Translations under genes and position numbers: made by a program
Notes under the pieces: generated by a model
Seen by the model: the letters and a program-made list of their open reading frames with translations, nothing else
Told to the model about the DNA's origin: nothing
The model's database searches: none
Part shown: positions 8,617 to 17,266 of the stretch, piece after piece
Layout of the letters: each line of letters opens with the position of its first letter
Position numbering within the stretch: the stretch's first letter is position 1
Source: a candidate division WOR-3 bacterium
GTDB taxonomy: Bacteria; Hydrothermota; Tepidihabitantia; Tepidihabitantales; Tepidihabitantaceae
DNA: 38,845 bases
Reading direction: 5' to 3'
Assembly: GCA_039801245.1 (NCBI GenBank)
Contig: JBDRUF010000011.1
Span: forward strand, 1 to 38,845

Positions 8617-8650
8617 TATGCCTCCCTTTGTCTTTGTTTTTCCTCTCAAA

Positions 8651-8687
8651 GGGCTAAAAGAGGCAAATCCCCTGCGCCTTTTAGCCC
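8651..8687 (-). promoter_or_regulatory. Stem-loop in the 5' leader of the beta-barrel gene
   Basis: GGGCTAAAAG (8651-8660) and CTTTTAGCCC (8678-8687) are perfect 10-bp inverted repeats separated by 17 bp. The hairpin sits mid-leader, about 35 nt before the ATG and about 90 nt after the predicted transcription start. No U-run follows on the minus strand, so it is not a standard terminator. It could stabilise the mRNA or bind a regulator. Confidence 0.5.
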
Positions 8688-8785
8688 CAGCATGCTTAAC
8701 CAATAAGCACCAAGAGTCCAACTACGATTGTTTTACCGGAAAGACCTCCTGAGGGTTTGGTTTTCGGCACAAATCATACAAAAAC

Positions 8786-8813
8786 ATCATAACAAAACAA
8801 AACCATCTGTCAA
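8786..8813 (-). promoter_or_regulatory. Predicted promoter of the beta-barrel gene
   Basis: On the minus strand TTGACA (8808-8813) is followed after 16 bp by TATGAT (8786-8791). Transcription would start near 8779, giving a leader of about 160 nt. This is unlike the very short leaders predicted for most other genes here. Confidence 0.65.
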
Positions 8814-8975
8814 GAAAAATCTTAAATTCACAGGGGTTCACCATTTAAGGGGCGACAACGACAGACTGAACACCTCTTAGGGGGATGGTGGGGAGGACGA
8901 GGTCTAAACTCCTTTATTTTATTGCTAACATATTGAAATTAAAAGTAATATAACGAATTTCCATTATAACCCTTT

Positions 8976-8993
8976 GTATACTTATAAGTATAC
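8976..8993. repeat. Perfect 18-bp palindrome in the spacer after the YfhO-like gene
   Basis: GTATACTTATAAGTATAC is identical to its own reverse complement. It lies 20 bp past the stop of the YfhO-like gene and about 160 bp upstream of the beta-barrel promoter. It may be an operator for a dimeric regulator or a weak AU hairpin at the mRNA end; no T-run follows. The remaining spacer between 8814 and 9013 shows no ORF, RNA gene or further repeat that I can support. Confidence 0.45.
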
Positions 8994-9013
8994 TTGATGG
9001 TAAGCTCCTCCGA

Positions 9014-11461
9014 TTAATTCTGTAAATTCTGGTCTGATACGCGCCGCCTCAATAGAAAAATTATGAGAAAGACAAGTAAGATTAAGGTGGCTAACAGGGA
9101 AAGGAAAAGCCCAATTTGGTATGACCTTGAACGGTAGGCAAACTCAACGGTATGCTCGCCCGGCTCAAGCGCAACCGCCCTGAGGGTGTGAAAAGCCTGG
9201 AGGAGTTTTGCCGGTTTACCATCGACTGTTACCTGCCAGTCAGGGTGAAAGTTCTCACTCAACACCAAAATCCCGGGTGTGCTGACATTTGCCTTAACTC
9301 TGATGCGATTGGCATCGTAATAAAGGATGGTGCATTGGGTTGCCGGGCTTGGATTTGAGTCCACTACCGGCTTATAACCAGGCGCTTCGTAAACCAGCGC
9401 AGTTTTACCCGGGTCAAATTCTTTTTGCATCAAAAGGGAGATGACCTCATCCTTGTCTTTGACAACCTGATAATCAGGGGTGATGAAGGCTCGGGGCAAA
9501 AGGTCTTTGTTTTCAAAGATGGTGTAGCGGCCGCCGGTGAAAACCCTCTCAAACTGAGGCTGGCTGAAATAGGACTTCAACTGGCTGATGACCTGCTGGC
9601 TCTGCGGGTCAAACATTGACACATCCTCGGGCAGGTTGTAGGTGATGATGTATTTGATGTTCAAGAGGTTCATAAAGTTGGGGTTGAGGAGGTTGTTTGC
9701 CTGAAACATCACGCTTTTGCCTGCGCCGATAAAGTCCTGATAACTCTGCAGCGGATTGGGAATCTGACCGGCAACCGAATAGATGTTATGAAGCCAGAGT
9801 TCGCCCTCGTCGGAGCGGTCGTAATGGAGCGGCAGGACCCGGTAAAAGGAGCTGTCCTGTTTGAGAAAGCGCACCACCTCATCCGGGCTAAAGTATTCCT
9901 TCGGATGGGGTATTGAGCGGATATAGCCGCGCTGGTTGTCCCAGAGCCTTAAGGAGATGCCGATGTCAATGGTCATTATCACTGCGCAGATGCCGGCAAA
10001 AACCGGCTTGGCGATGCGGTTGCGGTTAAAAAGGAAGACAAGACCGGTGCCAATCGCCCAGAGAAAAAGGGCAAAGAGCAGACCGCCAGTAAGTGCGGGG
10101 TAGTTGGCTTGAAACTGGTTAAGCCGCGGACCGGGACTAAATATATTAGCAGCGGCGTCACGGGCGGCAAGGAAGAAAAGGAGAACAATCAATAGCACCC
10201 CCCCGGCATAAAGGAGGAAACGATGCCCTTTCCCTTTCCTCTCCTCGGTGAGAAGGTGATTGACCCCAAAACCGGCAAGGACCGATATGGAAAAGCCGGC
10301 AAGGAAGAATATCATCCCTGGACCCCTAAACATCTTTATCCCGGGCAGGAGGTGATAAGGGAGGCGATAAAAAGGGGTGTTGCCGCCCCATGCCATTAAC
10401 AGGGTGACAACAAAGGCAAATAGGAAAAACTTAACATTTGGCTTTTTCCAGGAGCGGATGATGGCGACAACGGCAAACAGGAGGGGCAAAATCCCCAAAT
10501 ATTCGCTATGGAGTTTGAACGGGTTTTTGCTCCAGTAGTTTTCCAGACCGCCAGAGAATTTTGGGGTTAACAGGTCAAAGACCTCGGCAACGGGCATTGA
10601 CCAGGAGGTGGCATATTCATACCCTCTTTCCGCACCCCGCGCGCTGTAAGGCAAATTGGCATAAACCGGCAGATACTGAATTGCGGCCAGGCAACCGGCA
10701 AAAAACATACCAAGGGCAAAATAGCAGATGAGCTTGGGTGCCAGATTGGGTTTTTTCTCCTGACGGACGGTGCGGATGAGACAAAAGATAAACCAGGCAA
10801 CAAGGATGAGTCCGGTGTAATACACCTTCTGGATATGACCGGAGAGCAGTTGCAGGGCGATGACAAGACCGGTGAGAAGGAACCAGAAGAACTGGCGCCG
10901 GTTGATGCCCCGGGTCAAAAAGAAAATCGCCAGGGGCATAAGTGCGGAGCCAATCAGTCTGCCATCATGACCGGCATAGGCAAGGGTCAAGAGGCTCCCG
11001 GAGAACATATAGGCAACACCGGCAAGGAAGGCGGCAACGGTTTGTAGTTTCAGCTCTTTGAGAAAGAGATAGGCGCCCAGTCCGGCAAGAAAGGTGTGGA
11101 GAAAGAATGTCCAGGCCCAGACAGTATGGACTGGGAGAATAAGGCGCAAGAGGATTGTCGGATAGAAAAGGTCGCCAAAAAAGGCGGCAACAGTGGGCTG
11201 ACCCGAGAGTATCTGCGGCTGCCAGAAGGCGATGTTGAAATGACTGCGGATGTATTCTGCCATAAAATGGCGCTGGGCATAGCCACCGGCGCCGATGAAG
11301 TCGGTGCCAAACATCATCACCGAGCCAAAGAGGAATCGGGCATAAAAGAAAAGCGGCAAGAGAAAAAGTGCGCCGACCGCGTAAAGGTGAAGTTTTTCTT
11401 CAGGTATTGACCAGGCAGGTTTTTGTGCCGGTGCTGGCCGGGCGCGGTGTTTTTTTGCCAT
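9014..11461 (-). CDS. YfhO-family polytopic membrane protein
   Basis: The 815-residue protein has a lysine-rich cytoplasmic N-terminus (MAKKHRARPAP), then about 12 membrane helices, an extracytoplasmic region and a last helix before a short basic tail. The C-terminal motif HPDWQVTVDGKPAKLLQ...HTLRAVALEPGEHTVEFAYRS is the hallmark of YfhO-like proteins, which resemble GT-C glycosyltransferases and in Gram-positives are linked to glycosylation of cell-surface polymers. The start at 11461 has AGGAGGTGA upstream, inside the 3' end region of the preceding gene. It is third after a GT4 enzyme and a flippase-like protein, which supports a role in making or decorating a lipid-linked surface glycan. 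The exact donor and acceptor are unknown. Confidence 0.8.
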   Translation of the reverse strand: MAKKHRARPAPAQKPAWSIPEEKLHLYAVGALFLLPLFFYARFLFGSVMMFGTDFIGAGGYAQRHFMAEYIRSHFNIAFWQPQILSGQPTVAAFFGDLFYPTILLRLILPVHTVWAWTFFLHTFLAGLGAYLFLKELKLQTVAAFLAGVAYMFSGSLLTLAYAGHDGRLIGSALMPLAIFFLTRGINRRQFFWFLLTGLVIALQLLSGHIQKVYYTGLILVAWFIFCLIRTVRQEKKPNLAPKLICYFALGMFFAGCLAAIQYLPVYANLPYSARGAERGYEYATSWSMPVAEVFDLLTPKFSGGLENYWSKNPFKLHSEYLGILPLLFAVVAIIRSWKKPNVKFFLFAFVVTLLMAWGGNTPFYRLPYHLLPGIKMFRGPGMIFFLAGFSISVLAGFGVNHLLTEERKGKGHRFLLYAGGVLLIVLLFFLAARDAAANIFSPGPRLNQFQANYPALTGGLLFALFLWAIGTGLVFLFNRNRIAKPVFAGICAVIMTIDIGISLRLWDNQRGYIRSIPHPKEYFSPDEVVRFLKQDSSFYRVLPLHYDRSDEGELWLHNIYSVAGQIPNPLQSYQDFIGAGKSVMFQANNLLNPNFMNLLNIKYIITYNLPEDVSMFDPQSQQVISQLKSYFSQPQFERVFTGGRYTIFENKDLLPRAFITPDYQVVKDKDEVISLLMQKEFDPGKTALVYEAPGYKPVVDSNPSPATQCTILYYDANRIRVKANVSTPGILVLSENFHPDWQVTVDGKPAKLLQAFHTLRAVALEPGEHTVEFAYRSRSYQIGLFLSLLATLILLVFLIIFLLRRRVSDQNLQN

Positions 11462-11464
11462 TTT

Positions 11465-12430
11465 TCACCTCCTGAAAGTTTTTTCGGACTCTTTCAAACC
11501 CTTGCGTAATAAGGGCAGGCAGATTAAAGCCATCGCCACTTCTGCGGTACTCATCCAGACTCTTGTTATCAACGCTGATATGATAGCAATCGTCTGGGGC
11601 ATTACCAGTTTGAGAATGAAGGTGTAAATCCCCTCACGCACACCCAGACCCGCCGGTGCGATAAGGATGATAAAGCCAAGAATCCAGGAGATGGAATAAC
11701 CACCTAAAAGAATTGGCAGGTGGGAAAGGGAAAGGGGATAAAATGAGTTGATTAAGACAAAGCAGCCGATACCCTGAACAAACCAGTCAAGGACATAAAC
11801 CCCAAGGATGGCGAGGAGCCGGGGATAGGAGAGTTCTAATGAAAAAAGGGGCTGTTTGAACCATCTGAGCAGGGGCTTTAATATCCGGTTGAGGATGGGC
11901 GGATAGGTCACGATAAGGGTGATGGGTGCCAAAAGAAACGAATAATAGACCCCTTTGGGAACAACCGCGCGGGGTAAAAGGAGAACCGCAATCGCAAACA
12001 GAAAGATGGCGGCAAGGAGGAGAAAGCCGGTTTCAATTACGACGCTGGTTAAGGTTTTGGCTTCAGGAATCCCATCCCTTTTTGCAAACGACATCCTTCC
12101 CAATGTGAACCAGACCTTGCCCGGTGCATACTTGCCCAACTGGGTGACGGTGATGATGGCGGTGCAGCGCAGCGCCGGCAAATTTTCACCAAGACCGGCA
12201 AGTATCAGTTTCCAGGCGTAACCACCGAGGGGGAAATGAAGACAAAGCAGGATAAGATAGGAAAGAATCAAAAGAACCGGGTTAAAGCGAAGTTCGGAGA
12301 ACGGAATCTGTTGCCAGTCGCGCAAAAGCCGGCTGATAAGGAAGTAAAAGGAAATAATGACAATGGCAATGCCGAGGGTGTAGCGGAGCCAGCGCAGTTT
12401 CTTCCGGGGGTTGCCGGCAGCGGGATTCAT
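11465..12430 (-). CDS. UPF0104 / lysylphosphatidylglycerol synthase transmembrane-domain protein
   Basis: The 321-residue protein has about eight membrane helices. The segments LPALRCTAIITVTQLGKYAPGKVWFTLGR and IAPAGLGVREGIYTFIL match the membrane part of the MprF/AglD-like family (PF03706), without a soluble aminoacyl-transferase domain. Members act in lipid flipping or in glycolipid pathways. The start codon overlaps the glycosyltransferase stop by 4 bp (ATGA type) and its stop lies 3 bp before the YfhO-like start, so the three genes form one tight unit. The specific substrate cannot be read from the sequence. Confidence 0.8.
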   Translation of the reverse strand: MNPAAGNPRKKLRWLRYTLGIAIVIISFYFLISRLLRDWQQIPFSELRFNPVLLILSYLILLCLHFPLGGYAWKLILAGLGENLPALRCTAIITVTQLGKYAPGKVWFTLGRMSFAKRDGIPEAKTLTSVVIETGFLLLAAIFLFAIAVLLLPRAVVPKGVYYSFLLAPITLIVTYPPILNRILKPLLRWFKQPLFSLELSYPRLLAILGVYVLDWFVQGIGCFVLINSFYPLSLSHLPILLGGYSISWILGFIILIAPAGLGVREGIYTFILKLVMPQTIAIISALITRVWMSTAEVAMALICLPLLRKGLKESEKTFRR

Positions 12431-13617
12431 TGAAATAAATCTTGGTAGAGATTCATCAGACGGTCAATAATCGCCTGCCAGGAGTAGTTTTTCTGAATGT
12501 GTTCATAACCTGCCTGGGCAAGACGATGGGCAAGTTCGCTATCTGTTAGTAACCGCTCAATTGCCTTTGCCAGCGCCTCGCTGTCCGCGGGTGGAACCGC
12601 CAGTCCGGTCTTTTCAGAAATGACCAAATCGGTGACGCCACCAACCGCCGAGGCAACAACCGGCTTTTTATAGCTCATCGCCTCAATAATCACCACACCC
12701 AAACCTTCGGTGTCGCCCTTGGAGTCAATAATCGCGGGCAGGACAAAGATATCACAGTTTTTATAATGCCTCTGCAAACTTTCTGCGGAAACCTGACCGT
12801 GAAAGAGGACGACACCTTCAAGCTTCAGCCCTTGGACAAGTTTTTTGAGCGCGGGTAGTTCTGGTCCATTCCCAACGATGTTGACCCTGATTTTGTAATG
12901 TCGGGAAAGGAACTTAGCGGCCTCAATCAGATACCGGACACCCTTCCGTTCAACCAGCCTGCCAACAAACAGAACCCTTTTCTCCTCCCTTGCCTCCTCC
13001 TGCTCCTCCATCTCTACCTGTTCCTCGGGTAGGGCAGCGCCAAACGGAATGATGTCAACAGGACGGTTGAAGAGCTCCTGAATCGCCCTCACCGTATGGT
13101 TTGAATTGGCGGTAACGCGCTGCGCCTTGGCGATTGCCCAGCGCAAAAACGGACGCAGGATTTTGAACCTGTGTCTCACCGCCATCAGTTCTGCACCATG
13201 AAAACTTATGACCGTCGGTGCCGAGCAGGTGCGGGCGGCAACATAACCGAACAGGAAGTGAGGCAAAGGCCAGTGGATGTGGATGATGTCATATCTTTCT
13301 TTACGGCATAGGCGCCAGACCGCAAAGGTGCCGCAGATAAGATAGAAGATGGCGAGGATTTTGTTCAAAAACCCCTTTTGCACCCGGTCAATCGCGGTCT
13401 CGTCATGGGTCAGTTTTTCCCAGCGGGAGAAAAAATAGCGAAACCGTTTGACCGGCGTGCCGAATATTACCTGGTCACCCAACCCGGCATAGGCAGAGGT
13501 AAACATTGTGATGTGAACACCCCGTGCCTGAAGCCGCCGGATGGTTTCAACCAGCCACGGGGTGATAACATCATTTTCCGAGCGGGGATAGGCGGTGGCA
13601 ATATAAAGGACTTTCAT
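12427..13617 (-). CDS. GT4-family glycosyltransferase
   Basis: This 396-residue protein is a GT-B-fold glycosyltransferase of family 4. The N-terminal Rossmann domain starts MKVLYIATAYPRSENDVITPW. The C-terminal domain carries RVLFVGRLVERKGVRYLIEAAK, IVGNGPELPALK and the nucleotide-sugar-binding E-x7-E region (TEGLGVVIIEAMSYKKPVVAS). There is no signal peptide or membrane helix, so it should act at the inner membrane face. A Glu-rich linker (EEQVEMEEQEEAREEK) joins the two domains. It lies 30 bp after rpsT with no visible terminator between them, so it probably shares the tRNA-Phe/rpsT promoter. Donor and acceptor sugars are not predictable. Confidence 0.88.
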   Translation of the reverse strand: MKVLYIATAYPRSENDVITPWLVETIRRLQARGVHITMFTSAYAGLGDQVIFGTPVKRFRYFFSRWEKLTHDETAIDRVQKGFLNKILAIFYLICGTFAVWRLCRKERYDIIHIHWPLPHFLFGYVAARTCSAPTVISFHGAELMAVRHRFKILRPFLRWAIAKAQRVTANSNHTVRAIQELFNRPVDIIPFGAALPEEQVEMEEQEEAREEKRVLFVGRLVERKGVRYLIEAAKFLSRHYKIRVNIVGNGPELPALKKLVQGLKLEGVVLFHGQVSAESLQRHYKNCDIFVLPAIIDSKGDTEGLGVVIIEAMSYKKPVVASAVGGVTDLVISEKTGLAVPPADSEALAKAIERLLTDSELAHRLAQAGYEHIQKNYSWQAIIDRLMNLYQDLFQ

Positions 13618-13647
13618 TCACCCTGCCGCCCCATTAAGCCTTACGGG

Positions 13648-13905
13648 TTATTTCAGGTAGGAGATTGCCCGCATCAGGCGCGACTTCAGGCGGCTGGCAG
13701 CGTTGGGGTGAATGAGCCGGGTTTTTGCGGAGCGGTCAATGACCGACTGGGCAGCAACAAATGCCTTCAGCGCCTCCTCCCTGGTCTGGGCGGTGCGCAC
13801 CGCCTTCACCGCCCTTTTCAAAGCGAGCCGGCGGATGCGATTGCGCAGGCGGCGGCGTGCATCCTTGCGTGCCTGCTTGATTCCAGAAGCGGTTCTCTTT
13901 GCCAA
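13648..13905 (-). CDS. rpsT: 30S ribosomal protein bS20
   Basis: The 85-residue basic protein (MAKRTASGIKQARKDARRRLRN...) matches bS20 in length, charge and the NxxxKSxxRT-like helical pattern, ending AASRLKSRLMRAI. bS20 binds the 5' domain of 16S rRNA early in 30S assembly. The start codon is TTG (13903-13905), with GGAGG four nt upstream; E. coli rpsT also uses a UUG start, which takes part in its autoregulation. The gene begins 28 bp after tRNA-Phe and is read from the same promoter. Confidence 0.93.
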   Translation of the reverse strand: MAKRTASGIKQARKDARRRLRNRIRRLALKRAVKAVRTAQTREEALKAFVAAQSVIDRSAKTRLIHPNAASRLKSRLMRAISYLK

Positions 13906-13933
13906 ATTGCCTCCGTCAATTTTAAATCAACAA

Positions 13934-14006
13934 TGCCGGGACACAGAATCGAACTGTGGACACCGGGATTTTCAGTCCCGTGCTCTACCAACTGAGCTAT
14001 CCCGGC
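13934..14006 (-). tRNA. trnF: tRNA-Phe (anticodon GAA)
   Basis: The minus strand folds into a full 73-nt cloverleaf: acceptor GCCGGGA pairing with TCCCGGC and discriminator A; D arm with AGCTCAGTTGGTAGAGC; anticodon stem GGGAC/ATCCC region with loop CTGAAAA and anticodon GAA; T arm CACAG-TTCGATT-CTGTG. CCA is not encoded. It is directly upstream of rpsT in the same transcript, so 3' processing would release the rpsT mRNA. Confidence 0.96.
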
Positions 14007-14015
14007 ACTTCTTAT

Positions 14016-14043
14016 ATTTTAATGAGAAACCACCAACTGTCAA
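14016..14043 (-). promoter_or_regulatory. Predicted promoter of tRNA-Phe-rpsT and downstream genes
   Basis: On the minus strand a perfect TTGACA (14038-14043) is followed after 16 bp by TAAAAT (14016-14021). The tRNA 5' end is 9 nt beyond the -10 box, so transcription starts within about 2 nt of the mature tRNA end. Confidence 0.75.
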
Positions 14044-14301
14044 CAATAAATTCACACCGTTAAAGAAAGTGAAATGTTAATTGAGGTGGCTCCTAAAAGC
14101 CAAAGTTTACATAAAAATACACTAAATTTTTATAGAGAAATTGAGTTATGTTTTCGGATTATAATAACTTAGCCGAAGAACAAATTTTACAAGGGACAAT
14201 CCCCCGGCGGATTTTGGGCGTAATCTCACCTGGTAGCTATCCTCCGCCCTTAATGGAGAAGATACTCTTTCTTATGCGCCCGGCTTATAAATATAATTTC
14301 C
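14044..14301. other. Intergenic stretch with no supported feature
   Basis: Between the divergent tRNA-Phe and rnfC promoters I see no credible gene. A 67-codon plus-strand frame (14148-14351) runs through the rnfC promoter, lacks a ribosome site and resembles no family. No hairpin or repeat stands out. Confidence 0.5.
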
Positions 14302-14329
14302 TTGACAATGGATTTAAGGGGGGTAAAAT
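14302..14329 (+). promoter_or_regulatory. Predicted promoter of the rnf operon
   Basis: TTGACA (14302-14307), a 16-bp spacer and TAAAAT (14324-14329) form a near-consensus promoter. The rnfC ATG at 14345 begins 15 nt after the -10 box and lacks a Shine-Dalgarno, so the leader should be only about 8-9 nt. Confidence 0.75.
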
Positions 14330-14344
14330 TCTCGCTTCTAATAA

Positions 14345-15646
14345 ATGGTAAAGTTTCGCGGTGGAATCCACCCCCGGGAGGAGAAGGAGGCAACCGCATA
14401 CAAGCCGATTGAGGTTGCCCCATTACCTTCGCGGGCTTATATTCCCCTTTCCCAACACCTCGGCGCACCTTCAAAGCCGGTGGTGAAGAAGGGTGATAAG
14501 GTATTTACCGGCACGACGATTGGCGAGCCACAAGGAACGGTTTCAGTGCCCACCCATTCCTCAATATCCGGCACCGTTTTTGATGTCACGGAAATGCCCC
14601 ACCCTTTAACCGGAAGGCCGACAACAACGGTAATCATTGACTCGGACGGTAACGACACCCTTGATGTGTCCATCAAAAGGCAGGAGATAACCCAATTAAA
14701 CCCGGAAAGAATAATCTCCGCGGTAAAACAGGCGGGGATAGTTGGTCTGGGTGGTGCGGCATTTCCAACATTCTTCAAAATGTCACCGCCCAAGGACAAG
14801 CCCATTGACACACTCATCATCAACGGCTGTGAGTGCGAGCCCTGTCTTACCGCTGACCACCGGTTGATGCTCGAAAAACCCAATGAGATTGTTGAGGGTG
14901 CAGGGTTTATCGCGCAGGCGCTCGGGGTAAAAAATGTTTATATTGCCATCGAGGACAACAAGCCTGATGCGATTTTGGTGATGAGGGAGGCGGCAGAAAG
15001 GGCTGGTTTCAATGTTGTCCGGCTGAAAACAAAGTATCCCCAGGGTGCGGAAAAGCAGCTTATCAAAGCCTGCCTGAATCGGGAGGTTCCTTCTGGTGGA
15101 CTGCCTTTTGAGGTTGGCTGCATTGTTCAGAATGTTGGCACCGCCTATGCGGTTCGGGAGGCAGTTCTCTTCAACCGTCCGCTTTTTGAGCGGGTTGTCA
15201 CTGTTACCGGTGCGGGAGTAAAGGAGCCCAAAAACCTCCTGGTGAGAATCGGGACACCTATCAGGAATCTGATTGATTTCTGCGGTGGCTACAATGGGGA
15301 GCCGAAAAAGATAATTATGGGTGGTCCGATGATGGGAATAGCGCTCGGTTCTGACCAGGTGCCGGTATTGAAAGGGACATCCGGGGTTTTAATCTTTAAC
15401 CAGGTTAAAGAGGAAAAGGAGCAGGATTGCATCCGTTGCGGCAGGTGCATTGAAGCCTGTCCGATGGGGCTTTCGCCAACCCGCTTGAATTACCATATCA
15501 AGGCAAAAAGGTTCGCCGCAGCAAAGTCAGACCATCTCCTTGACTGTATTGAGTGCGGCTGCTGCGCCTATGTCTGCCCGGCAAAAATCAGGCTGGTTCA
15601 TAACTTCAAGTTCGGTAAGGCAGAGATTGCCCGGCTAAAGGTGTAA
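14345..15646 (+). CDS. rnfC: Rnf electron-transport complex subunit C
   Basis: RnfC is the peripheral NADH-binding Fe-S/flavin subunit of the Rnf complex, which couples electron flow between ferredoxin and NAD+ to Na+ or H+ transport. The 433-residue protein begins with the typical FRGGIHPREEKE. The Gly-rich NADH/FMN-site segment VGLGGAAFPTFFKM and NGCECEPCLTAD follow at about residues 135-185. Two [4Fe-4S] motifs, CIRCGRCIEACP and CIECGCCAYVCP, lie at about 365-415. It is the first gene of the rnfCDGEAB operon, the order seen in clostridial and thermotogal clusters. The start is set by the family N-terminus and the promoter distance. Confidence 0.96.
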   Translation: MVKFRGGIHPREEKEATAYKPIEVAPLPSRAYIPLSQHLGAPSKPVVKKGDKVFTGTTIGEPQGTVSVPTHSSISGTVFDVTEMPHPLTGRPTTTVIIDSDGNDTLDVSIKRQEITQLNPERIISAVKQAGIVGLGGAAFPTFFKMSPPKDKPIDTLIINGCECEPCLTADHRLMLEKPNEIVEGAGFIAQALGVKNVYIAIEDNKPDAILVMREAAERAGFNVVRLKTKYPQGAEKQLIKACLNREVPSGGLPFEVGCIVQNVGTAYAVREAVLFNRPLFERVVTVTGAGVKEPKNLLVRIGTPIRNLIDFCGGYNGEPKKIIMGGPMMGIALGSDQVPVLKGTSGVLIFNQVKEEKEQDCIRCGRCIEACPMGLSPTRLNYHIKAKRFAAAKSDHLLDCIECGCCAYVCPAKIRLVHNFKFGKAEIARLKV

Positions 15647-15647
15647 T

Positions 15648-16700
15648 ATGAGTGAACAAAAATCAACCCTGCTCGTAACCGCATCACCCCATATTTTCTC
15701 ACCAGTGAATGTTAGCAAACTGATGTGGGCGGTGGTATTTGCCCTCCTGCCAGCATTTGCCGGCTCAATCTACTTCTTCGGTCTCAGGGCGCTCCTGATT
15801 GTTCTCATCAGCACATTCTCGGCGGTTCTTTTTGATGCGGTTGCTCAACTTTTGTTTGGACGCAGAGTGACAATCGGTGATGGCAGTGCGGTCATCACCG
15901 GAATCCTTTTGGGCTTTAACCTGCCACCCAATGTGCCCTGGTGGTTGCCGGTTGCGGGTAGCGGTTTTGCGATGGTTGTTGCCAAGCAGTTCTTTGGCGG
16001 TTTGGGTCATAATTTTATCAACCCCGCACTTGCCGGCAGGGCGTTTCTTGTTGCCTCCTGGCCAACGCAGATGACAACATCCTATCTTGCCCCGCGTGGT
16101 GGTCTTATCCCTGCGCTTTCGCAGGATGCGCTTAAAGTCTGCACCGATGCGGTTACGAGCGCAACTCCACTCAATGTGTTAAAGCAGGGAAGTAAATTGG
16201 TTTTACCCGGCTGCGACCCCAGGCTTCTTTATGAACAGCTCCAGTCCTGGTCAACACTGAAGAGGCTTTTCTTTGGCAATACCGGCGGCTGCATTGGTGA
16301 GACTTCAGCCCTTTTACTTTTAATCGGTGGCATCCTCCTTATCGCCATGAAGGTAATTGACTGGCGCATACCCCTGTCCTATCTCTTAACCGTTGCCGGT
16401 CTGGTTCTGATTTTACCTGGGAATAAAGCCAATCTTTTGAACTACACCTTGTTTCACCTTTTGTCTGGCGGTCTGATGCTCGGTGCATTTTATATGGCAA
16501 CCGACTATGTCACCTCACCTTTAACCCATAAAGGCAGGGTCATCTTTGGTATCGGCTGCGGGATTCTGACGGTTGTTATCAGGCTCTGGGGTGGTTATCC
16601 TGAAGGGGTATGCTACTCAATCCTGTTGATGAATGTTGCCACACCCTTGATTGACCGGCTTACCCTGCCCAGGGTTTTTGGCACAAGGATGCGGAGATGA
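15648..16700 (+). CDS. rnfD: Rnf complex subunit D
   Basis: RnfD is an integral membrane flavoprotein that belongs to the ion-translocating core and is homologous to NqrB. The 350-residue protein starts with the characteristic LLVTASPHIFSP segment and has about nine to ten membrane helices. The covalent FMN site is at VTSATPL, with the acceptor Thr near residue 173 (the usual motif is SGAT). The start is 1 nt after the rnfC stop and its stop overlaps rnfG by 4 bp, so translation is coupled. Confidence 0.95.
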   Translation: MSEQKSTLLVTASPHIFSPVNVSKLMWAVVFALLPAFAGSIYFFGLRALLIVLISTFSAVLFDAVAQLLFGRRVTIGDGSAVITGILLGFNLPPNVPWWLPVAGSGFAMVVAKQFFGGLGHNFINPALAGRAFLVASWPTQMTTSYLAPRGGLIPALSQDALKVCTDAVTSATPLNVLKQGSKLVLPGCDPRLLYEQLQSWSTLKRLFFGNTGGCIGETSALLLLIGGILLIAMKVIDWRIPLSYLLTVAGLVLILPGNKANLLNYTLFHLLSGGLMLGAFYMATDYVTSPLTHKGRVIFGIGCGILTVVIRLWGGYPEGVCYSILLMNVATPLIDRLTLPRVFGTRMRR

Positions 16701-17266
16701 AGGAAAATAGGGTCTGGATGGTTCTTTCCCTTTTCATCGTGTGTGTTATATCCGCCTTTGCCCTTGCCCAGATTTACAACCTTACCTTGCCCAAGATTGA
16801 GTATCAGCGCAATGTTCTGGCAATCAAACTGGCTTTTACCGCGGTAATGCCTGATGCTGACCGGTTTGAACCGGTTACACCTGACTCCAGTGTCTGGTTT
16901 GCCTATCAAGGTGAAAACCGCATCGGCTCAATCCTGCGGGTTGCGAGTCAGGGCTATGGCGGACCGGTGCCGGTTACCGCTGGCATTGATATTGAAGGCA
17001 GGGTAGTTGCAATTAAGGTGGCGAGCGCTTCTGAAGGCTTGAAGGAAACCCCTGGTCTTGGTCTCAAGGCAACTGAGCCACAATTTCGCGACCAGTTTAA
17101 GGGTAAGACCGCATCAGAGATAAGATTGACCAAGGATGGTGGCAAAATTGAGGCGATAACCGGTGCCACCATCACCTCGCGCGCGGTTTGCGATGGTCTG
17201 CGCGCAGCAATGGAAAAATATGCACAGATGCTAAAACCATCTTTAGGGGTTGAAGATGAACAGTAA
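16697..17266 (+). CDS. rnfG: Rnf complex subunit G
   Basis: RnfG is a single-helix-anchored flavoprotein homologous to NqrC, with its main domain outside the cytoplasm. The 189-residue protein has one N-terminal helix (about residues 7-27). The covalent FMN motif ITGATITSRAV follows, with the attachment Thr near residue 158. GYGGPVPVTAGIDIEGRV and LKETPGLGLK are typical FMN-binding-domain segments. It overlaps rnfD by 4 bp and rnfE by 11 bp. Confidence 0.95.
   Translation: MKENRVWMVLSLFIVCVISAFALAQIYNLTLPKIEYQRNVLAIKLAFTAVMPDADRFEPVTPDSSVWFAYQGENRIGSILRVASQGYGGPVPVTAGIDIEGRVVAIKVASASEGLKETPGLGLKATEPQFRDQFKGKTASEIRLTKDGGKIEAITGATITSRAVCDGLRAAMEKYAQMLKPSLGVEDEQ

Noticed and set aside
13378-13995. 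205-codon plus-strand ORF
   Set aside because: It is antisense to a glycosyltransferase, rpsT and tRNA-Phe, all well supported on the other strand.
14148-14351. 67-codon plus-strand ORF upstream of rnfC
   Set aside because: It runs through the rnfC promoter and past the rnfC start, has no ribosome site and no family resemblance.
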